A stretch of DNA of 64,000 nucleotides from Pseudomonas viridiflava. GTDB taxonomy: Bacteria; Pseudomonadota; Gammaproteobacteria; Pseudomonadales; Pseudomonadaceae. Shown piece by piece: positions 26,821 through 37,448 of the stretch. Within the stretch, counting starts at the first letter, position 1. Each line of letters opens with the position of its first letter. The position numbers were made by a program, and so were the translations under genes. The notes below the pieces were generated by a model, which searched no databases, was not told the origin of the DNA, and was given only the letters and a program-made list of their open reading frames with translations. The stretch spans positions 62,001 to 126,000 of the forward strand of contig NZ_UTBG01000154.1 of assembly GCF_900580675.1 (NCBI RefSeq). The letters are read 5' to 3'.

Positions 26821-27370
26821 GATGCCCGACCGCCGCAAAGGCCGCTGGCAACTGATCCTGATCCTGATGATGGTGATCGGCCCGATGGCGCTGGCCACCT
26901 TCATGTACAAACTGCAGTTCTGGGTGCCGGACAGCCGCAGCTACCATGGCGAGATGATCGGCAACGGCCAGACCCGCGCCGACATCGGCGTGCAATCGGA
27001 CGAAGATCGCTGGCAACTGCTGGTCACCGCCCCCACCGTCTGCGCCGCCGACTGCCAGCAATTGGTCTACCTGGCGCGCCAGCTGCAAATCAGCCTGGGC
27101 CGCGATGCATCCCGCGCCAGCCATGCCCTGGCCAGCGCACAGCCGGTGAGCACCGAATACGAGGCCAAGCTCAAGGCGGAGTACCCGCAACTGCAACGCT
27201 ACCCCCTGGACCTGACGACCTTCACCAAGGACGCCGCCGCGCCGGGCGATGCGCAACTATGGATCGTCGACCCCCACGGCAACCTGGTGTTGCGCTACGA
27301 CGCCAGGGTCAAGGGCAAGGACCTGCTCAACGACCTGCGCCTGCTGCTGAAACTGTCGAACATCGGATAA
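26786..27370 (+). CDS. Single-span membrane protein of the oxidase cluster, unknown function
   Basis: This 194-residue protein has one N-terminal transmembrane segment (WQLILILMMVIGPMALATFMY). The periplasmic domain has a thioredoxin-like flavour: WQLLVTAPTVCAADCQQLVYLARQLQ holds a CxxxC pair as in SCO proteins, and LWIVDPHGNLVLRYD resembles the thioredoxin-fold end strand. A role in copper handling or heme A assembly is therefore plausible but inferred. AAAGGAG precedes the ATG at 26786. A second in-frame ATG at 26798 is possible. Confidence 0.8.
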   Translation: MGAAMNPLNVSEMPDRRKGRWQLILILMMVIGPMALATFMYKLQFWVPDSRSYHGEMIGNGQTRADIGVQSDEDRWQLLVTAPTVCAADCQQLVYLARQLQISLGRDASRASHALASAQPVSTEYEAKLKAEYPQLQRYPLDLTTFTKDAAAPGDAQLWIVDPHGNLVLRYDARVKGKDLLNDLRLLLKLSNIG

Positions 27371-27380
27371 GGGCACCGTC

Positions 27381-28460
27381 ATGGCCAAACCTGGATTCCG
27401 CCTCGCGTTGTTTGCCACCCTGCTGGCGCTGATCGTCGTGTTGCTCGGCGCCTACACGCGCCTGACCCACGCCGGCCTCGGCTGCCCGGACTGGCCGGGT
27501 TGCTACGGCTTTATCAGCGTGCCGCAAAGCGAAGCCCAGTTGGCGCATGCCGAGCTGCATTTCCCCGACACACCGGTGGAGGCCGACAAGGGCTGGGCCG
27601 AGATGACCCATCGCTACTTCGCCGGCACCCTGGGTTTACTGATTGTGTTGCTGGCGGCGCGTTCGTGGCGCCATCGACGGGACCCTGGCCAGCCGGTGAA
27701 ATTGCCGCTGTTTGTGTTGGCGGTGGTGGTTGCCCAAGCGGCATTTGGCATGTGGACGGTGACCTTGAAGCTGTGGCCGCAGGTGGTAACGGGGCACTTG
27801 CTGGGCGGCTTTGCGACCTTGAGCCTGTTGTTCCTGCTGACCCTGCGCCTGTCCGGCGTGCTGCCCGCGTTGATCGTGCCCAAGCGTCTGCAGTATTGGG
27901 CGACCGCAGGGGTGGTGCTGGTGATCGGGCAGATTGCGCTGGGCGGCTGGGTCAGTTCCAACTACGCCGCCGTGGCGTGTGTCGACTTGCCGACCTGCCA
28001 TGGCGAGTGGTGGCCGGTCGCGGACTTTGCCAACGGCTTTCACCTGACCCAGCACATCGGCCCCAATTACCTTGGCGGGCAGCTCGACAGCGAGGCGCGC
28101 ACGGCCATCCACCTGACCCACCGCGTTGGTGCGGTGGCCGTCACCCTGGTGCTGCTGGGCCTGGCCTGGCAACTGCGCGCGGTGGGTATGACGCGGCTCG
28201 CAGGCCTGCTGTTGATCGCGCTGGCGGTGCAAATCTGCCTGGGCGTGAGCAATGTGTATTTCGGCCTGCCGCTGCCGATTGCGGTCGGCCACAACGCAGG
28301 GGGCGCGGCGCTGCTGCTGACGCTGGTACTGGTCAATTACCACGCGCGCACCAGCCTGGTCCGGGTGCGCAACCAGCTGCCGTTCGGCTGGCGTTTTATC
28401 CCGCGCAAACACGTGTCGGGTCTCATCACCCTTAAAGGAGAGATGCCATGGCGACCTTGA
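27381..28460 (+). CDS. ctaA: Heme A synthase (COX15/CtaA)
   Basis: This 359-residue, eight-helix membrane enzyme oxidises the methyl group of heme O to the formyl group of heme A. The usual features are seen: [19 protein letters not shown] near the start, MTHRYFAG, and the second-half HLTHRVGA with [12 protein letters not shown], giving the paired heme-binding histidines. It starts 10 bp after the preceding gene and overlaps ctaB by 13 bp. Confidence 0.95.
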   Translation: MAKPGFRLALFATLLALIVVLLGAYTRLTHAGLGCPDWPGCYGFISVPQSEAQLAHAELHFPDTPVEADKGWAEMTHRYFAGTLGLLIVLLAARSWRHRRDPGQPVKLPLFVLAVVVAQAAFGMWTVTLKLWPQVVTGHLLGGFATLSLLFLLTLRLSGVLPALIVPKRLQYWATAGVVLVIGQIALGGWVSSNYAAVACVDLPTCHGEWWPVADFANGFHLTQHIGPNYLGGQLDSEARTAIHLTHRVGAVAVTLVLLGLAWQLRAVGMTRLAGLLLIALAVQICLGVSNVYFGLPLPIAVGHNAGGAALLLTLVLVNYHARTSLVRVRNQLPFGWRFIPRKHVSGLITLKGEMPWRP

Positions 28461-29347
28461 TCGGCGCGCGTCACGATCAGGCGATCTGGCGCGATTACCT
28501 GGAGCTGACCAAGCCGAAAGTAGTGGTGCTGATGCTCATCACCTCGCTGGTCGGCATGTTCCTGGCCACCCGCGCCGGAGTCCCGTGGACGGTGTTGGTT
28601 TTCGGTAACCTGGGCATTGCCCTGTGTGCCGGTGGCGCGGCGGCGGTCAACCATGTAGTGGACCGGCGCATCGATGCGCTGATGGCGCGCACGCACAAGC
28701 GGCCGATGGCGGAAGGGCGGGTATCGCCGATTGCCGCATTGGCCTTTGCATTGTTTCTGGCTGTATCGGGCTTGACCCTGTTGCTGACGTTCACCAATCC
28801 CCTGGCGGCTTGGCTGACCCTGGCGTCGTTGCTCGGTTATGCGGTGATCTACACCGGCTTCCTCAAGCGCGCGACTCCGCAAAATATCGTCATCGGCGGG
28901 CTTGCCGGTGCCGCGCCGCCGCTGCTGGGGTGGGTGGCGGTCACCGGGCATGTCAGCGCCGAGCCGCTGCTGCTGGTGCTGATCATCTTCGCCTGGACCC
29001 CGCCGCACTTCTGGGCGCTGGCCATTCACCGCAAGGAGGAATACGCCAAGGCCGATATCCCCATGCTGCCGGTCACCCACGGCGAGCACTACACCAAGGT
29101 GCATATCCTGCTCTACACCTTCGCCCTGCTGGCGGTGAGCCTGATGCCCTACGTGATCCACATGAGCGGCCTGCTGTACCTGGCCTGCGCGCTGGTATTG
29201 GGCGGGCGCTTTCTGCAATGGGCCTGGGTGCTGTACCGTGGCACCCAGCCGCACGCGGCGATAGACACGTTCAAGTACTCTATCTGGTACTTGTTCCTGT
29301 TGTTTATCGCCCTGCTCGTAGACCACTACTTACTGTTGAACCTATGA
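28448..29347 (+). CDS. ctaB: Protoheme IX farnesyltransferase (heme O synthase)
   Basis: This 299-residue UbiA-type prenyltransferase has the aspartate-rich [19 protein letters not shown] motif and the second loop motif near [15 protein letters not shown]. It adds a farnesyl tail to heme b to make heme O, the substrate of CtaA. The gene is also called cyoE; ctaB is used here because it sits with the aa3 oxidase genes. The ATG has AAAGGAG upstream and the end overlaps the SCO gene by 4 bp. Confidence 0.95.
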   Translation: MATLIGARHDQAIWRDYLELTKPKVVVLMLITSLVGMFLATRAGVPWTVLVFGNLGIALCAGGAAAVNHVVDRRIDALMARTHKRPMAEGRVSPIAALAFALFLAVSGLTLLLTFTNPLAAWLTLASLLGYAVIYTGFLKRATPQNIVIGGLAGAAPPLLGWVAVTGHVSAEPLLLVLIIFAWTPPHFWALAIHRKEEYAKADIPMLPVTHGEHYTKVHILLYTFALLAVSLMPYVIHMSGLLYLACALVLGGRFLQWAWVLYRGTQPHAAIDTFKYSIWYLFLLFIALLVDHYLLLNL

Positions 29348-29979
29348 CTCGAACTCAAAAGACCGTTTTCATCCTGGTGGCCATCGTCGCGTTGATCATG
29401 GGCCTGACCGTCAACAAAGTGCTTTCGGGCAAAGGCCAGGGCGACCCTACCGCGCTGATCGACGCCGGCATCATCCTGTTGCCGCAGAGCCGCCAGCTGC
29501 CGCCGGTGACCATGACCGATCAGGAAGGCCGGCCGGTGGTGCTCAATGAGTTGAAAGGCAAGTGGAGCCTGCTGTTCTTCGGCTACACCTTTTGCCCGGA
29601 CATCTGCCCCACCACCCTCGCCCAACTTCGCCAGATCAAGAGCGAGCTGCCCAAAGAGGCGGTGGACAAGCTGCAGGTGATCCTGGTCAGTGTCGACCCG
29701 AACCGCGACACCCCGGCCCAGCTCAAGCAATACCTGGGCTACTTCGACCCACAGTTCGAAGGCCTGACCGGCGCGAATGTGGACGATGTGCAAAAGGTCT
29801 CGAATGCGGTGAGCATCCCGTTCATCCCGGCCGACACGACAAAGCCGAACTACACCGTCGACCATAGCGGCAACCTCGCGCTGATCGGCCCGGATGGCAC
29901 GCAGCGCGGGTTTATCCGTGCGCCGCTGAACAACCAGAAGCTGGTGGCGCAGTTGCCGGGCTTGCTGCAGCGTAAGTAA
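29344..29979 (+). CDS. SCO1/SenC-family copper chaperone
   Basis: This 211-residue protein has one N-terminal anchor helix ([21 protein letters not shown]) and a thioredoxin-fold domain carrying the copper site [17 protein letters not shown] (CxxxC), with a conserved His in YTVDHSG. It matures the CuA site of subunit II. ATGA overlap with ctaB makes it the last gene of the oxidase operon. A REP doublet with a T-run follows. Confidence 0.95.
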   Translation: MTRTQKTVFILVAIVALIMGLTVNKVLSGKGQGDPTALIDAGIILLPQSRQLPPVTMTDQEGRPVVLNELKGKWSLLFFGYTFCPDICPTTLAQLRQIKSELPKEAVDKLQVILVSVDPNRDTPAQLKQYLGYFDPQFEGLTGANVDDVQKVSNAVSIPFIPADTTKPNYTVDHSGNLALIGPDGTQRGFIRAPLNNQKLVAQLPGLLQRK

Positions 29980-29995
29980 CAGGCAACACATAACG

Positions 29996-30093
29996 AATGT
30001 GGGAGCGGGCTTGCTCGCGAAAGCGGAGTGTCAGTCGACTTATTAAGTGGCTGATCCACCGCCTTCGCGAGCAAGCCCGCTCCCACATTTTTT
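29996..30093. repeat. REP doublet with T-run, end of the cox operon
   Basis: AATGTGGGAGCGGGCTTGCT and the inverse AGCAAGCCCGCTCCCACATT flank about 55 bp. The second arm ends in a T-run, so the element probably terminates the oxidase operon. It faces metQ, which is read from the opposite strand. Confidence 0.92.
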
Positions 30094-30123
30094 GATCTTC
30101 AGTGTTTTGGAGATCGAGTCAGA

Positions 30124-30894
30124 TCAGAACGCCGGCAGAATTGCGCCTTTGTACTTCTCGAGGATGAACGCTTTCACTTCCGGGGTGTGCAGGGCTGCGA
30201 CCAGCTTCTTCACCGCGTCCGAATCCTTGTTGTCGTCGCGAGTCACCAGGATGTTCACGTAAGGCGAGTCGTTGCCTTCGATCACCAGGGCGTCCTTGGA
30301 CGGGTCCAGCTTGGCTTCCAGCGCGTAGTTGGTGTTGATCAGCGCCAGGTCGACCTGGGTCAGCACGCGCGGCAGGGTGGCGGCTTCCAGTTCGCGGAAC
30401 TTCAGGTTTTTCGGGTTGCCGGTGATGTCCTTGATGGTCGACAGGATGTCTGTCGGGTCCTTCAGGGTGATCAGGTTGTGCTTGGCCAGCAGCAGCAAGG
30501 CGCGGCCGCCGTTGGTGGCGTCGTTCGGGATCACCACGTTTGCGCCTTCCGGCAGGTCTTCCAGCTTCTTGAACTTGCTGGAGTAGGCGCCCAGGGGCTC
30601 CAGGTGTACACCGCCGACGCTCACCAAGTGAGTGCCCTTGGTTTTGTTGAACTCATCCAGGTACGGCTGGTGCTGGAAGAAGTTCGCGTCCAGGCGCTTT
30701 TCAGCCACTTGTACGTTTGGCTGCACGTAGTCGGTGAAGACTTTGACCTGCAGGTCCACGCCTTCTTTGGCGAGGGCAGGTTTCACGAATTCGAGGATTT
30801 CCGCATGCGGCACCGGCGAGGCGGCGACCGTGATGGTGTCGGCGTGCGCGGAAAACGCAGCGACGGCGGCGAAAGCAACCAGTAGTTTTTTCAT
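30124..30894 (-). CDS. metQ: D-methionine ABC transporter, substrate-binding protein
   Basis: This 256-residue NlpA/MetQ-type protein has a signal peptide (MKKLLVAFAAVAAFSAHA) with no lipobox cysteine, so it should be soluble in the periplasm rather than lipid-anchored. Family motifs include ASPVPHAEILEFVKPALAKEG, DANFFQHQPYLDEFN and VVIPNDATNGGRALLLL. The start with TGGAGC upstream is favoured over the open frame eight codons earlier. It is the third gene of metNIQ. Confidence 0.93.
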   Translation of the reverse strand: MKKLLVAFAAVAAFSAHADTITVAASPVPHAEILEFVKPALAKEGVDLQVKVFTDYVQPNVQVAEKRLDANFFQHQPYLDEFNKTKGTHLVSVGGVHLEPLGAYSSKFKKLEDLPEGANVVIPNDATNGGRALLLLAKHNLITLKDPTDILSTIKDITGNPKNLKFRELEAATLPRVLTQVDLALINTNYALEAKLDPSKDALVIEGNDSPYVNILVTRDDNKDSDAVKKLVAALHTPEVKAFILEKYKGAILPAF

Positions 30895-30943
30895 CCAACA
30901 AGCTCCATGTTCGGGCATCGCCGGCGGGGGCCGGCCATGGCCG

Positions 30944-31618
30944 TTATTTTCGAGAATAGTGCGTCACCAGCTTATCGCCGATGGTCTGCAGAATTTGTAC
31001 CAGCACAATCAACATCACCACGGTGACGACCATGACGTCGTCCTGGAAACGCTGGTAGCCATAACGGATCGCCAGGTCACCCAGCCCACCCGCACCCACC
31101 ACACCCGCCATGGCGGTGTAGCCCACCAGCGCAATCGCGGTGACAGTGATTGCGGCAATAATGCCCGGTTTTGCTTCGGGCAGAAGCGCCTTGACGATGA
31201 TCTGCCGAGTGGTGGCGCCCATGGCTTGGGTCGCTTCGATGATGCCGCGATCCACCTCGCGCAGGGCAGTTTCCACCAAGCGTGCAAAGAACGTCGAAGC
31301 GCCTACCACCAGCGGTGGAATCGCACCGGCCACGCCAAGCGAAGTGCCGGTGATGAAGATCGTCGTAGGGATCATCACAATCAGCAGGATGATAAACGGC
31401 AGAGAGCGTATGGCGTTGACGATGAAAGCCAGGATGCCATAGGTGGCTTTCTGCTCCAGCAACTGACGTGGGCTGAACAGAAACAGCAGTATGCCCAGCG
31501 GCAGGCCCACCAGCACGGTGAAAAACAGTGAGGTGCTGAGCATCAGCATGGTGTCGCCCGTGGCAACCCAGATATCAGCCCAGTCAACTTTGTCGAAGTA
31601 ATGCAGTAAAACGTCCAT
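30944..31618 (-). CDS. metI: Methionine ABC transporter permease
   Basis: This 224-residue, five-helix permease has the ABC coupling motif EATQAMGATTRQIIVKALLPEAKPGIIAAI. It pairs with MetN and MetQ for uptake of D- and L-methionine. Its start shares one base with the metN stop codon, indicating tight coupling. Confidence 0.95.
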   Translation of the reverse strand: MDVLLHYFDKVDWADIWVATGDTMLMLSTSLFFTVLVGLPLGILLFLFSPRQLLEQKATYGILAFIVNAIRSLPFIILLIVMIPTTIFITGTSLGVAGAIPPLVVGASTFFARLVETALREVDRGIIEATQAMGATTRQIIVKALLPEAKPGIIAAITVTAIALVGYTAMAGVVGAGGLGDLAIRYGYQRFQDDVMVVTVVMLIVLVQILQTIGDKLVTHYSRK

Positions 31619-32625
31619 TAACGCAGGACCTCCATGTGCACATCGGCTGCGGTAAAGCGGGCAAACGCCGCTTCCATGTCGCCGCCAGTGATGGCCAGGG
31701 TCAGTTGCCCGTAGGGGGTGTCTTTGATGTGGTCGATTCGACCGGCAAGGATGCTGTAGTCCACCCCCGTTTCACGGGCGACGGTACCCAGCAAAGGCGC
31801 GTAGGTCGCTTCGCCCTGGAATGTCAGGCGCACGATGCGGCCCGGCACATGGGCAAACACATCGCGCTGCTCGCCTTCATCGACTTGCTCGGCTTCTTGC
31901 ACGAAACGCTTGGTGGTCGGGTGCTGGGGGTGCAGGAACACATCGGCCACCGAGCCTTGCTCGACGATTACACCGGCGTCCATCACGGCCACCTGGTCGC
32001 ACACGCGGCGGATCACATCCATTTCGTGGGTGATCAGCACGATGGTCAGCTTCAACTCGCGGTTGATTTCGGCCAGCAATTTCAGCACCGAGGCGGTGGT
32101 CTGCGGGTCAAGGGCGCTGGTGGCTTCGTCGCACAGCAGGATCTTTGGCTTGGTCGCCAGGGCGCGGGCAATGCCGACGCGCTGCTTCTGGCCACCGGAC
32201 AACTGCGCCGGATATTTCCTGGCGTGATCCGACAGGCCGACACGGGCGAGCAGTTCAGCCACGCGCAGGTCGATGTCCTTGCGCGACAGTTCGCCGGCCA
32301 GGGTCAGCGGCAGCGCGACGTTGTCGGCGACGGTCTTGGAGGCCAGCAGGTTGAAGTGTTGGAAAATCATTCCGACCTGCTGGCGGAAACGGCGCAGGCC
32401 GTTGGCGTCCAGCGCGGTGACTTCTTCACCGTCAACGTGGATCTGCCCACCGCTGGGTTGCTCCAGGCGGTTGATCAGACGCAGCAGGGTACTTTTTCCC
32501 GCACCGGAGTGGCCGATCAGGCCGAACACCTGGCCGTTTTCGACACGCAGGCTGGTGGGGTGCAGCGCGGGGATTTCCTTACCGGCGACGCGGTAGGTTT
32601 TATGGACGTTATGAAACTCGATCAC
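31618..32625 (-). CDS. metN: Methionine ABC transporter ATP-binding protein
   Basis: This 335-residue ATPase has Walker [12 protein letters not shown], signature [15 protein letters not shown] and Walker [15 protein letters not shown]-terminal NIL domain (about residues 265-335) senses methionine and inhibits transport in E. coli MetN. It is the first gene of the operon. The 265-bp gap to katE holds its promoter; I see no S-box-like structure there. Confidence 0.95.
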   Translation of the reverse strand: MIEFHNVHKTYRVAGKEIPALHPTSLRVENGQVFGLIGHSGAGKSTLLRLINRLEQPSGGQIHVDGEEVTALDANGLRRFRQQVGMIFQHFNLLASKTVADNVALPLTLAGELSRKDIDLRVAELLARVGLSDHARKYPAQLSGGQKQRVGIARALATKPKILLCDEATSALDPQTTASVLKLLAEINRELKLTIVLITHEMDVIRRVCDQVAVMDAGVIVEQGSVADVFLHPQHPTTKRFVQEAEQVDEGEQRDVFAHVPGRIVRLTFQGEATYAPLLGTVARETGVDYSILAGRIDHIKDTPYGQLTLAITGGDMEAAFARFTAADVHMEVLR

Positions 32626-32794
32626 GTAGCGAACCTTGTGGGGCGCATGGAAAAGGGATCAGCGGTTAGCCGGGCGCGCATTTTAGCCTGTCCGTATAGC
32701 GTTTCTTAGCATTTATTTCGCATTCAACCAGCGATTTGGCAATAACGCGATCAAAGGTCATAAAAAAGGAACGGTGCAAAACTGTGTCAGTCAC

Positions 32795-32801
32795 TACTTA
32801 A
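32795..32801 (+). promoter_or_regulatory. Possible RpoS-type -10 of katE
   Basis: TACTTAA agrees with the downstream half of the RpoS consensus (YACTTAA), 89 bp before the katE ATG. HPII-type catalases are typical RpoS targets. The upstream half of the motif is poor, so this is tentative. Confidence 0.3.
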
Positions 32802-32890
32802 GCAACTCGATTTCTCAGGTGCCGTGCCTGGGGTTTTGCTCAAACGAGCCGGGGACCGCTCTGGCCACTTTGAATAAGGAGTTTTGACTG

Positions 32891-35032
32891 ATGAGTACCA
32901 AGAAGCCAGCTACCCCGCCGAAGAGTGAACTCGCGGGCACCGACACCCTGGACCGTGGCAATACCAACGCCAAGCTGCAGGCTCTGGAGGAATTCCGCTC
33001 CGATGCGACCGGCCAGGCGCTGCGCACCAATCAGGGCGTGAAGATTTCCGACAACCAGAACACCTTGAAAGTCGGCTCCCGTGGCCCGTCGCTGCTGGAA
33101 GACTTCATCATGCGTGAAAAAATCACGCACTTTGACCATGAGCGCATTCCCGAGCGCATCGTGCATGCCCGTGGCACCGGCGCCCATGGCTATTTCCAGA
33201 CCTATGAGAACCATTCGGCGCTGACCAAAGCCGGGTTCCTGCGTGATCCGGGGCATAAAACCCCAGTGTTCACACGATTTTCCACCGTGCAGGGCCCGCG
33301 CGGCTCCGGCGATACCGTGCGTGACGTGCGCGGCTTTGCTGTGAAGTTTTTCACCGACGAAGGCAACTTCGACTTGGTGGGCAACAACATGCCGGTATTT
33401 TTCATTCAGGACGCGATCAAGTTTCCTGACTTTGTGCACGCGGTAAAACCTGAGCCGCACAACGAAATCCCTACCGGCGGCTCGGCTCACGATACGTTCT
33501 GGGATTTTGTCTCGTTGCAGCCAGAGTCGGCGCACATGGTGATCTGGGCCATGTCCGACCGCGCAATTCCAAAAAGCCTGCGCAGCATGCAGGGTTTTGG
33601 CGTGCACACCTTCCGCCTGGTGAATGCCGAGGGTAAATCCAACTTCGTCAAATTCCACTGGCGCCCTACAGCCGGCACCTGTTCGCTGGTGTGGGACGAA
33701 GCGCAAAAGCTCGCCGGTAAAGATACCGACTACCACCGTCGTGATCTGTGGGAGTCCATTGAAATGGGCGACTACCCGGAATGGGAACTGGGCGTGCAGG
33801 TGATTCCGGAAGACAAGGAGCATGCGTTCGACTTCGATATCCTCGACCCGACCAAGCTGATTCCTGAAGAGCTCGTGCCGATCACCCCGCTGGGCAAGAT
33901 GGTGTTGAACCGCAACCCGGATAACTTCTTTGCCGAGGTCGAGCAAGTCGCGTTCTGCCCTGGCCATATCGTGCCGGGTATCGACTTCTCCAATGACCCG
34001 CTGCTGCAAGGTCGGTTGTTTTCCTACACCGACACGCAGATCAGCCGACTGGGCGGCCCGAACTTTCACCAGTTGCCGATCAACCAGCCGGTGACGCCGC
34101 TGCATAACAATCAGCGCGATGCCATGCACCGCAGCACCATCGACAAGGGGCGTGCGTCGTACGAACCGAACTCGATTGATGGCGGTTGGCCGAAAGAAAC
34201 GCCACCTGCCGCGCAGGATGGCGGTTTCGAGACGTATCCGGAGCGAATCGAGGCGCACAAAGTGCGTGAGCGCAGCGAGTCGTTCGGTGATCACTTCTCC
34301 CAGGCGCGCCTGTTCTTCCGCAGCATGAGCAAGCACGAGCAAGAGCACATCATTGCGGCTTACAGTTTTGAGTTGGGCAAGGTCGAGCGTGAGTATATTC
34401 GCGCGCGCCAGGTCAACGAGATCCTCGCCAACATTGACCTGGAACTGGCCAAGCGTGTGGCCCAGAACCTCGGGCTGCCAGCGCCGACCAAGGGCACCGT
34501 GCCAGAGCGTCAAACCCAGCCAGAGCGTTCACCTGCACTGAGCCAGGCGAATTTGCTGCCGGGCGATATCAAGACGCGCAAAGTGGCGATCCTCGCGGCC
34601 AATGGTGTGGACAGCGCGGCGATTGATGCGTTGAAAAAGGCGCTGGAAGCCGAAGGTGCCCACGCCAAGGTGCTCGGCCCGACGTCGGCGCCGGTCAAGA
34701 CCGCGGACGGCAAGAGCTTGCCGGTGGACGCATCGATGGAGGGCATGCCTTCCATCGCGTTTGATGCGGTGTTTGTGCCGGGCGGCAAGGAGTCGGTCAA
34801 GGCATTGAGTGGTGATGGCGTGGCGTTGCACTTCCTGCTGGAAGCGTACAAGCACTTGAAGGCGATTACGGTTGCCCCGGATGCGAAGCCATTGCTGGAC
34901 TTGCTCAAGCTGGAAGTTGACGCGGGCTTGATCGTGGGCGCGGATGCCAAGGCGTTCAAGGCGTTCTTTGCCGCGATCGGGCAACACCGGGTTTGGGATC
35001 GCGAGCCGAAGGCCAAGGCGATTCCGGCTTAA
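32891..35032 (+). CDS. katE: Large-subunit (HPII-type) catalase
   Basis: This 713-residue monofunctional heme catalase dismutates hydrogen peroxide. The catalytic region [40 protein letters not shown] and the proximal heme ligand Tyr in [15 protein letters not shown] are present. A C-terminal domain of about 150 residues ([25 protein letters not shown]) has the class-I glutamine-amidotransferase-like fold that marks the large-subunit clade. The ATG has GGAG upstream. A REP doublet follows the stop codon. Confidence 0.95.
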   Translation: MSTKKPATPPKSELAGTDTLDRGNTNAKLQALEEFRSDATGQALRTNQGVKISDNQNTLKVGSRGPSLLEDFIMREKITHFDHERIPERIVHARGTGAHGYFQTYENHSALTKAGFLRDPGHKTPVFTRFSTVQGPRGSGDTVRDVRGFAVKFFTDEGNFDLVGNNMPVFFIQDAIKFPDFVHAVKPEPHNEIPTGGSAHDTFWDFVSLQPESAHMVIWAMSDRAIPKSLRSMQGFGVHTFRLVNAEGKSNFVKFHWRPTAGTCSLVWDEAQKLAGKDTDYHRRDLWESIEMGDYPEWELGVQVIPEDKEHAFDFDILDPTKLIPEELVPITPLGKMVLNRNPDNFFAEVEQVAFCPGHIVPGIDFSNDPLLQGRLFSYTDTQISRLGGPNFHQLPINQPVTPLHNNQRDAMHRSTIDKGRASYEPNSIDGGWPKETPPAAQDGGFETYPERIEAHKVRERSESFGDHFSQARLFFRSMSKHEQEHIIAAYSFELGKVEREYIRARQVNEILANIDLELAKRVAQNLGLPAPTKGTVPERQTQPERSPALSQANLLPGDIKTRKVAILAANGVDSAAIDALKKALEAEGAHAKVLGPTSAPVKTADGKSLPVDASMEGMPSIAFDAVFVPGGKESVKALSGDGVALHFLLEAYKHLKAITVAPDAKPLLDLLKLEVDAGLIVGADAKAFKAFFAAIGQHRVWDREPKAKAIPA

Positions 35033-35051
35033 GCTTGGCTCTGTTAGACCG

Positions 35052-35122
35052 CTTTTGCGAGCAAGCCCGCTCCCACATTTGGAATGCATTTCAAATGTGG
35101 GAGCGGGCTTGCTCGCGAATGG
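35052..35122. repeat. REP doublet after katE
   Basis: GCGAGCAAGCCCGCTCCCACATTTG and the inverse CAAATGTGGGAGCGGGCTTGCTCGC face each other over only 9 nt. The orientation is arms-out compared with most others in the window. It lies between convergent katE and the lipoprotein gene, 3 bp from the latter's stop codon. Confidence 0.9.
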
Positions 35123-35124
35123 CG

Positions 35125-35844
35125 TTACTCCGCCTTGCGCGGAATCAGTACAACCTGCGCCGGAATATTCTTCAGAATCTGCCGGTGAATCTTCAGGTCA
35201 TATTCCGAATCGATGCGTTTTACCCGTTTGGTCAGCAACGTGGCCAGCCATGGGTAATCCTGCGTGCGCGGCGCCTGGATGCTTACATCACACTGGTAAT
35301 TCACCACGTCGGTAGCAATCGCATCCAATTGATGGCGAAGCTCGTCGATATTGGTGAGGTTCAATGCCACGGTAGTGCTGGGGGCCGTTGGGTCGATGAC
35401 CTTGGCCGCGGGCTTGGCTTCGGCGGCTTTCAAGGCAGCCTCGGCCTGGTCCAGCTCAGCCTTGCGGGCATGACTGATGGCGCTGTTCACGCCACCGGTC
35501 AGCGCCGGGGCCTTGGGCATCAACGCACGGGCGCGGCTCAGGGCCGTGGCGGCGGCATTTACGTCGCCTTTTTGCAGCACGATCTGGCTGCGCTGCAGGT
35601 AGGCTTCGGCCAATTGGCGCTGGTAGGGCTCCAGGGCCGGGTCGTTGGGCGACTGGGCCTGCAACGCGGCGAGTTGGTCTTCGGCGGTAGCCAGTTCACT
35701 GCTGGCCAGGTTTTGCTCCAGCTGCGCGATGGCCGCAGCGCGTGCGTCCGGGGCCTGGGCGGCGGCGGGCGGTGTGCTTTGACAGGCGCCCAGCAGCAGG
35801 GAAAATGCGGCAAGGAGCAGATAACGGGAGTTGAACGGCTTCAT
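35125..35844 (-). CDS. PA5502-like lipoprotein with tetratricopeptide-type helices
   Basis: This 239-residue protein has a lipobox (LLLGACQST) after a signal helix. The mature part is Ala/Gln/Leu-rich with TPR-like helix pairs (ALEPYQRQLAEAYLQRSQIVLQKGDVNAAATALSRARALMP). A C-terminal beta segment (YDLKIHRQILKNIPAQVVLIPR) follows. The function is unknown. It sits downstream of the zinc-uptake genes on the same strand, 37 bp after znuB, and could be part of that transcript. Confidence 0.75.
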   Translation of the reverse strand: MKPFNSRYLLLAAFSLLLGACQSTPPAAAQAPDARAAAIAQLEQNLASSELATAEDQLAALQAQSPNDPALEPYQRQLAEAYLQRSQIVLQKGDVNAAATALSRARALMPKAPALTGGVNSAISHARKAELDQAEAALKAAEAKPAAKVIDPTAPSTTVALNLTNIDELRHQLDAIATDVVNYQCDVSIQAPRTQDYPWLATLLTKRVKRIDSEYDLKIHRQILKNIPAQVVLIPRKAE

Positions 35845-35881
35845 TCCTGCGACTCTCTAATTGCGCAAAAAGCGAGCAAGT

Positions 35882-36670
35882 CTACACCCCTCGACGGGGC
35901 AGGACAAAACTCAGCAGAAACAGGGCGGCGGCCGTGACCACAATCGACGGCCCGGCCGGCGTGTCTTTGAACCAGGACAATGCCAGGCCCCCACACACTG
36001 CGAGCATCCCCAGCAGGCTGGCGCCGATCGCCATTTGCTCCGGTGAGCGTGCATGGCGCTGGGCGGCGGCGGCCGGAATGATCAGCAGCGACGTGATCAA
36101 CAATACGCCGACAATCTTCATCGCGACAGCAATCACCACGGCGATCAACAGCATCAGGGCCATGCGCAGGGCCGGCACGGGCAGGCCTTCGACTGTGGCA
36201 AGTTCCTCGTGCACGGTGATTGCCAGCAGCGGGCGCCACAGGGCGACCAGCACGAGCAGCACCGCAGCGCTGCCGCCGAGGATCCATGAGAGGTCGGTGG
36301 GGCTGATCGCCAGCAGGTCGCCGAACAGGTAGGCCATCAGGTCGATACGCACTTCATGCATGAAGCTCAGCACTACCAGGCCCAGGGACAGCGTGCTCGG
36401 CGCCAGGATGCCCAGCAGCGTGTCGGAAGCCAGCGGCTGGCGCTGTTGCAGGGTCACCAGCAGTACCGCCAGCAGCAGGCAGCCGACGGTGACGGCGACG
36501 GTCGGGCTTACATCCAGCAAGAAGCCCAAGGCCACGCCGAGCAACGCAGCGTGCGACAACGTGTCGCCAAAATATGCCATGCGCCGCCAGACCACGAACG
36601 AGCCCAACGGGCCCGCCACCAGTGCCAAAGCCAAGCCTGCCAGCAGGGCGTAGAGCAGAAAATCAGCCAT
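35882..36670 (-). CDS. znuB: Zinc ABC transporter permease
   Basis: This 262-residue membrane protein has about eight helices. The ABC-3 family motif [22 protein letters not shown] is near the start. With ZnuA and ZnuC it imports zinc when the metal is scarce. I start at [10 protein letters not shown], which overlaps the znuC end by 8 bp. The open frame continues well into znuC and is not the real start. Confidence 0.94.
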   Translation of the reverse strand: MADFLLYALLAGLALALVAGPLGSFVVWRRMAYFGDTLSHAALLGVALGFLLDVSPTVAVTVGCLLLAVLLVTLQQRQPLASDTLLGILAPSTLSLGLVVLSFMHEVRIDLMAYLFGDLLAISPTDLSWILGGSAAVLLVLVALWRPLLAITVHEELATVEGLPVPALRMALMLLIAVVIAVAMKIVGVLLITSLLIIPAAAAQRHARSPEQMAIGASLLGMLAVCGGLALSWFKDTPAGPSIVVTAAALFLLSFVLPRRGV

Positions 36671-37448
36671 GCTTGCAGCTATCTCCATGGACGTGGGTAT
36701 GAGGGGTTGCGGGGTCGTCGACCACCGCGCCATGCAGGTCATGGGCATGGTCGTGATGGTGGTGGTAGACCGCGAGGCTCTGGGCGTTCTTGCCGAACAG
36801 CTCGACAAACGCCGGGTCGCCGCTGACTTGCTCCGGATGGCCGGAGCAGCACACGTGGCGGTTGAGGCACACCACCTGGTCGGTGGTGCTCATCACCAGG
36901 TGCAGGTCGTGGGAAACCATCAGCACGCCGCAGCCATGGCGGTCACGCAGGCGGGTGATCAGGCTGTACAGCTCGGCCTGGCCGGCCACATCGACGCCCT
37001 GCACGGGTTCATCCAGCACCAGCAGTTCGGGCTCGCGCAACAAGGCGCGAGCCAGCAGCACGCGCTGCATTTCGCCGCCGGAGATGCTTTGCACGGGGCT
37101 ATCGATCACCTGTTCGGCGCCGACTTCCTTGAGCGCAGACTGCGCGCGGGCGCGATCCACGCCCGGCACCAGGCGCAAAAAGCGCAGCACCGACAGCGGC
37201 AAGGTCGGGTCGACGTGCAGTTTTTGCGGCATGTAGCCGACGCGCAGCTTGGGCTTGCGCCACACGCTGCCGGTGTCGGGCTTGAGCAGGCCGAGCACGG
37301 CGCGCACGAGGGTGGTCTTGCCGGCGCCATTGGGGCCGATCAGGGTGACGATCTGCCCGGGCTCGACGCTCAGCGCGATGTTATCCAGCACATGCTGCCC
37401 GGCGAACGTGACCCCGACCTGCTCCAGGCGGATTAACGCGTTGCTCAT
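36663..37448 (-). CDS. znuC: Zinc ABC transporter ATP-binding protein
   Basis: This 261-residue ATPase has Walker [12 protein letters not shown], signature [15 protein letters not shown] and Walker [13 protein letters not shown]. The C-terminus carries a histidine-rich tail ([13 protein letters not shown] ... [12 protein letters not shown]), a common feature of zinc importer ATPases. The ATG at 37448 overlaps the zur stop codon (TGATG), so zur, znuC and znuB form one operon. Confidence 0.95.
   Translation of the reverse strand: MSNALIRLEQVGVTFAGQHVLDNIALSVEPGQIVTLIGPNGAGKTTLVRAVLGLLKPDTGSVWRKPKLRVGYMPQKLHVDPTLPLSVLRFLRLVPGVDRARAQSALKEVGAEQVIDSPVQSISGGEMQRVLLARALLREPELLVLDEPVQGVDVAGQAELYSLITRLRDRHGCGVLMVSHDLHLVMSTTDQVVCLNRHVCCSGHPEQVSGDPAFVELFGKNAQSLAVYHHHHDHAHDLHGAVVDDPATPHTHVHGDSCKHG

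Noticed and set aside
32626..32890. Possible S-adenosylmethionine riboswitch or MetJ-type sites before metN
   Set aside because: No stem arrangement or AGACGTCT-like repeats are visible, and pseudomonads are not known for either here.
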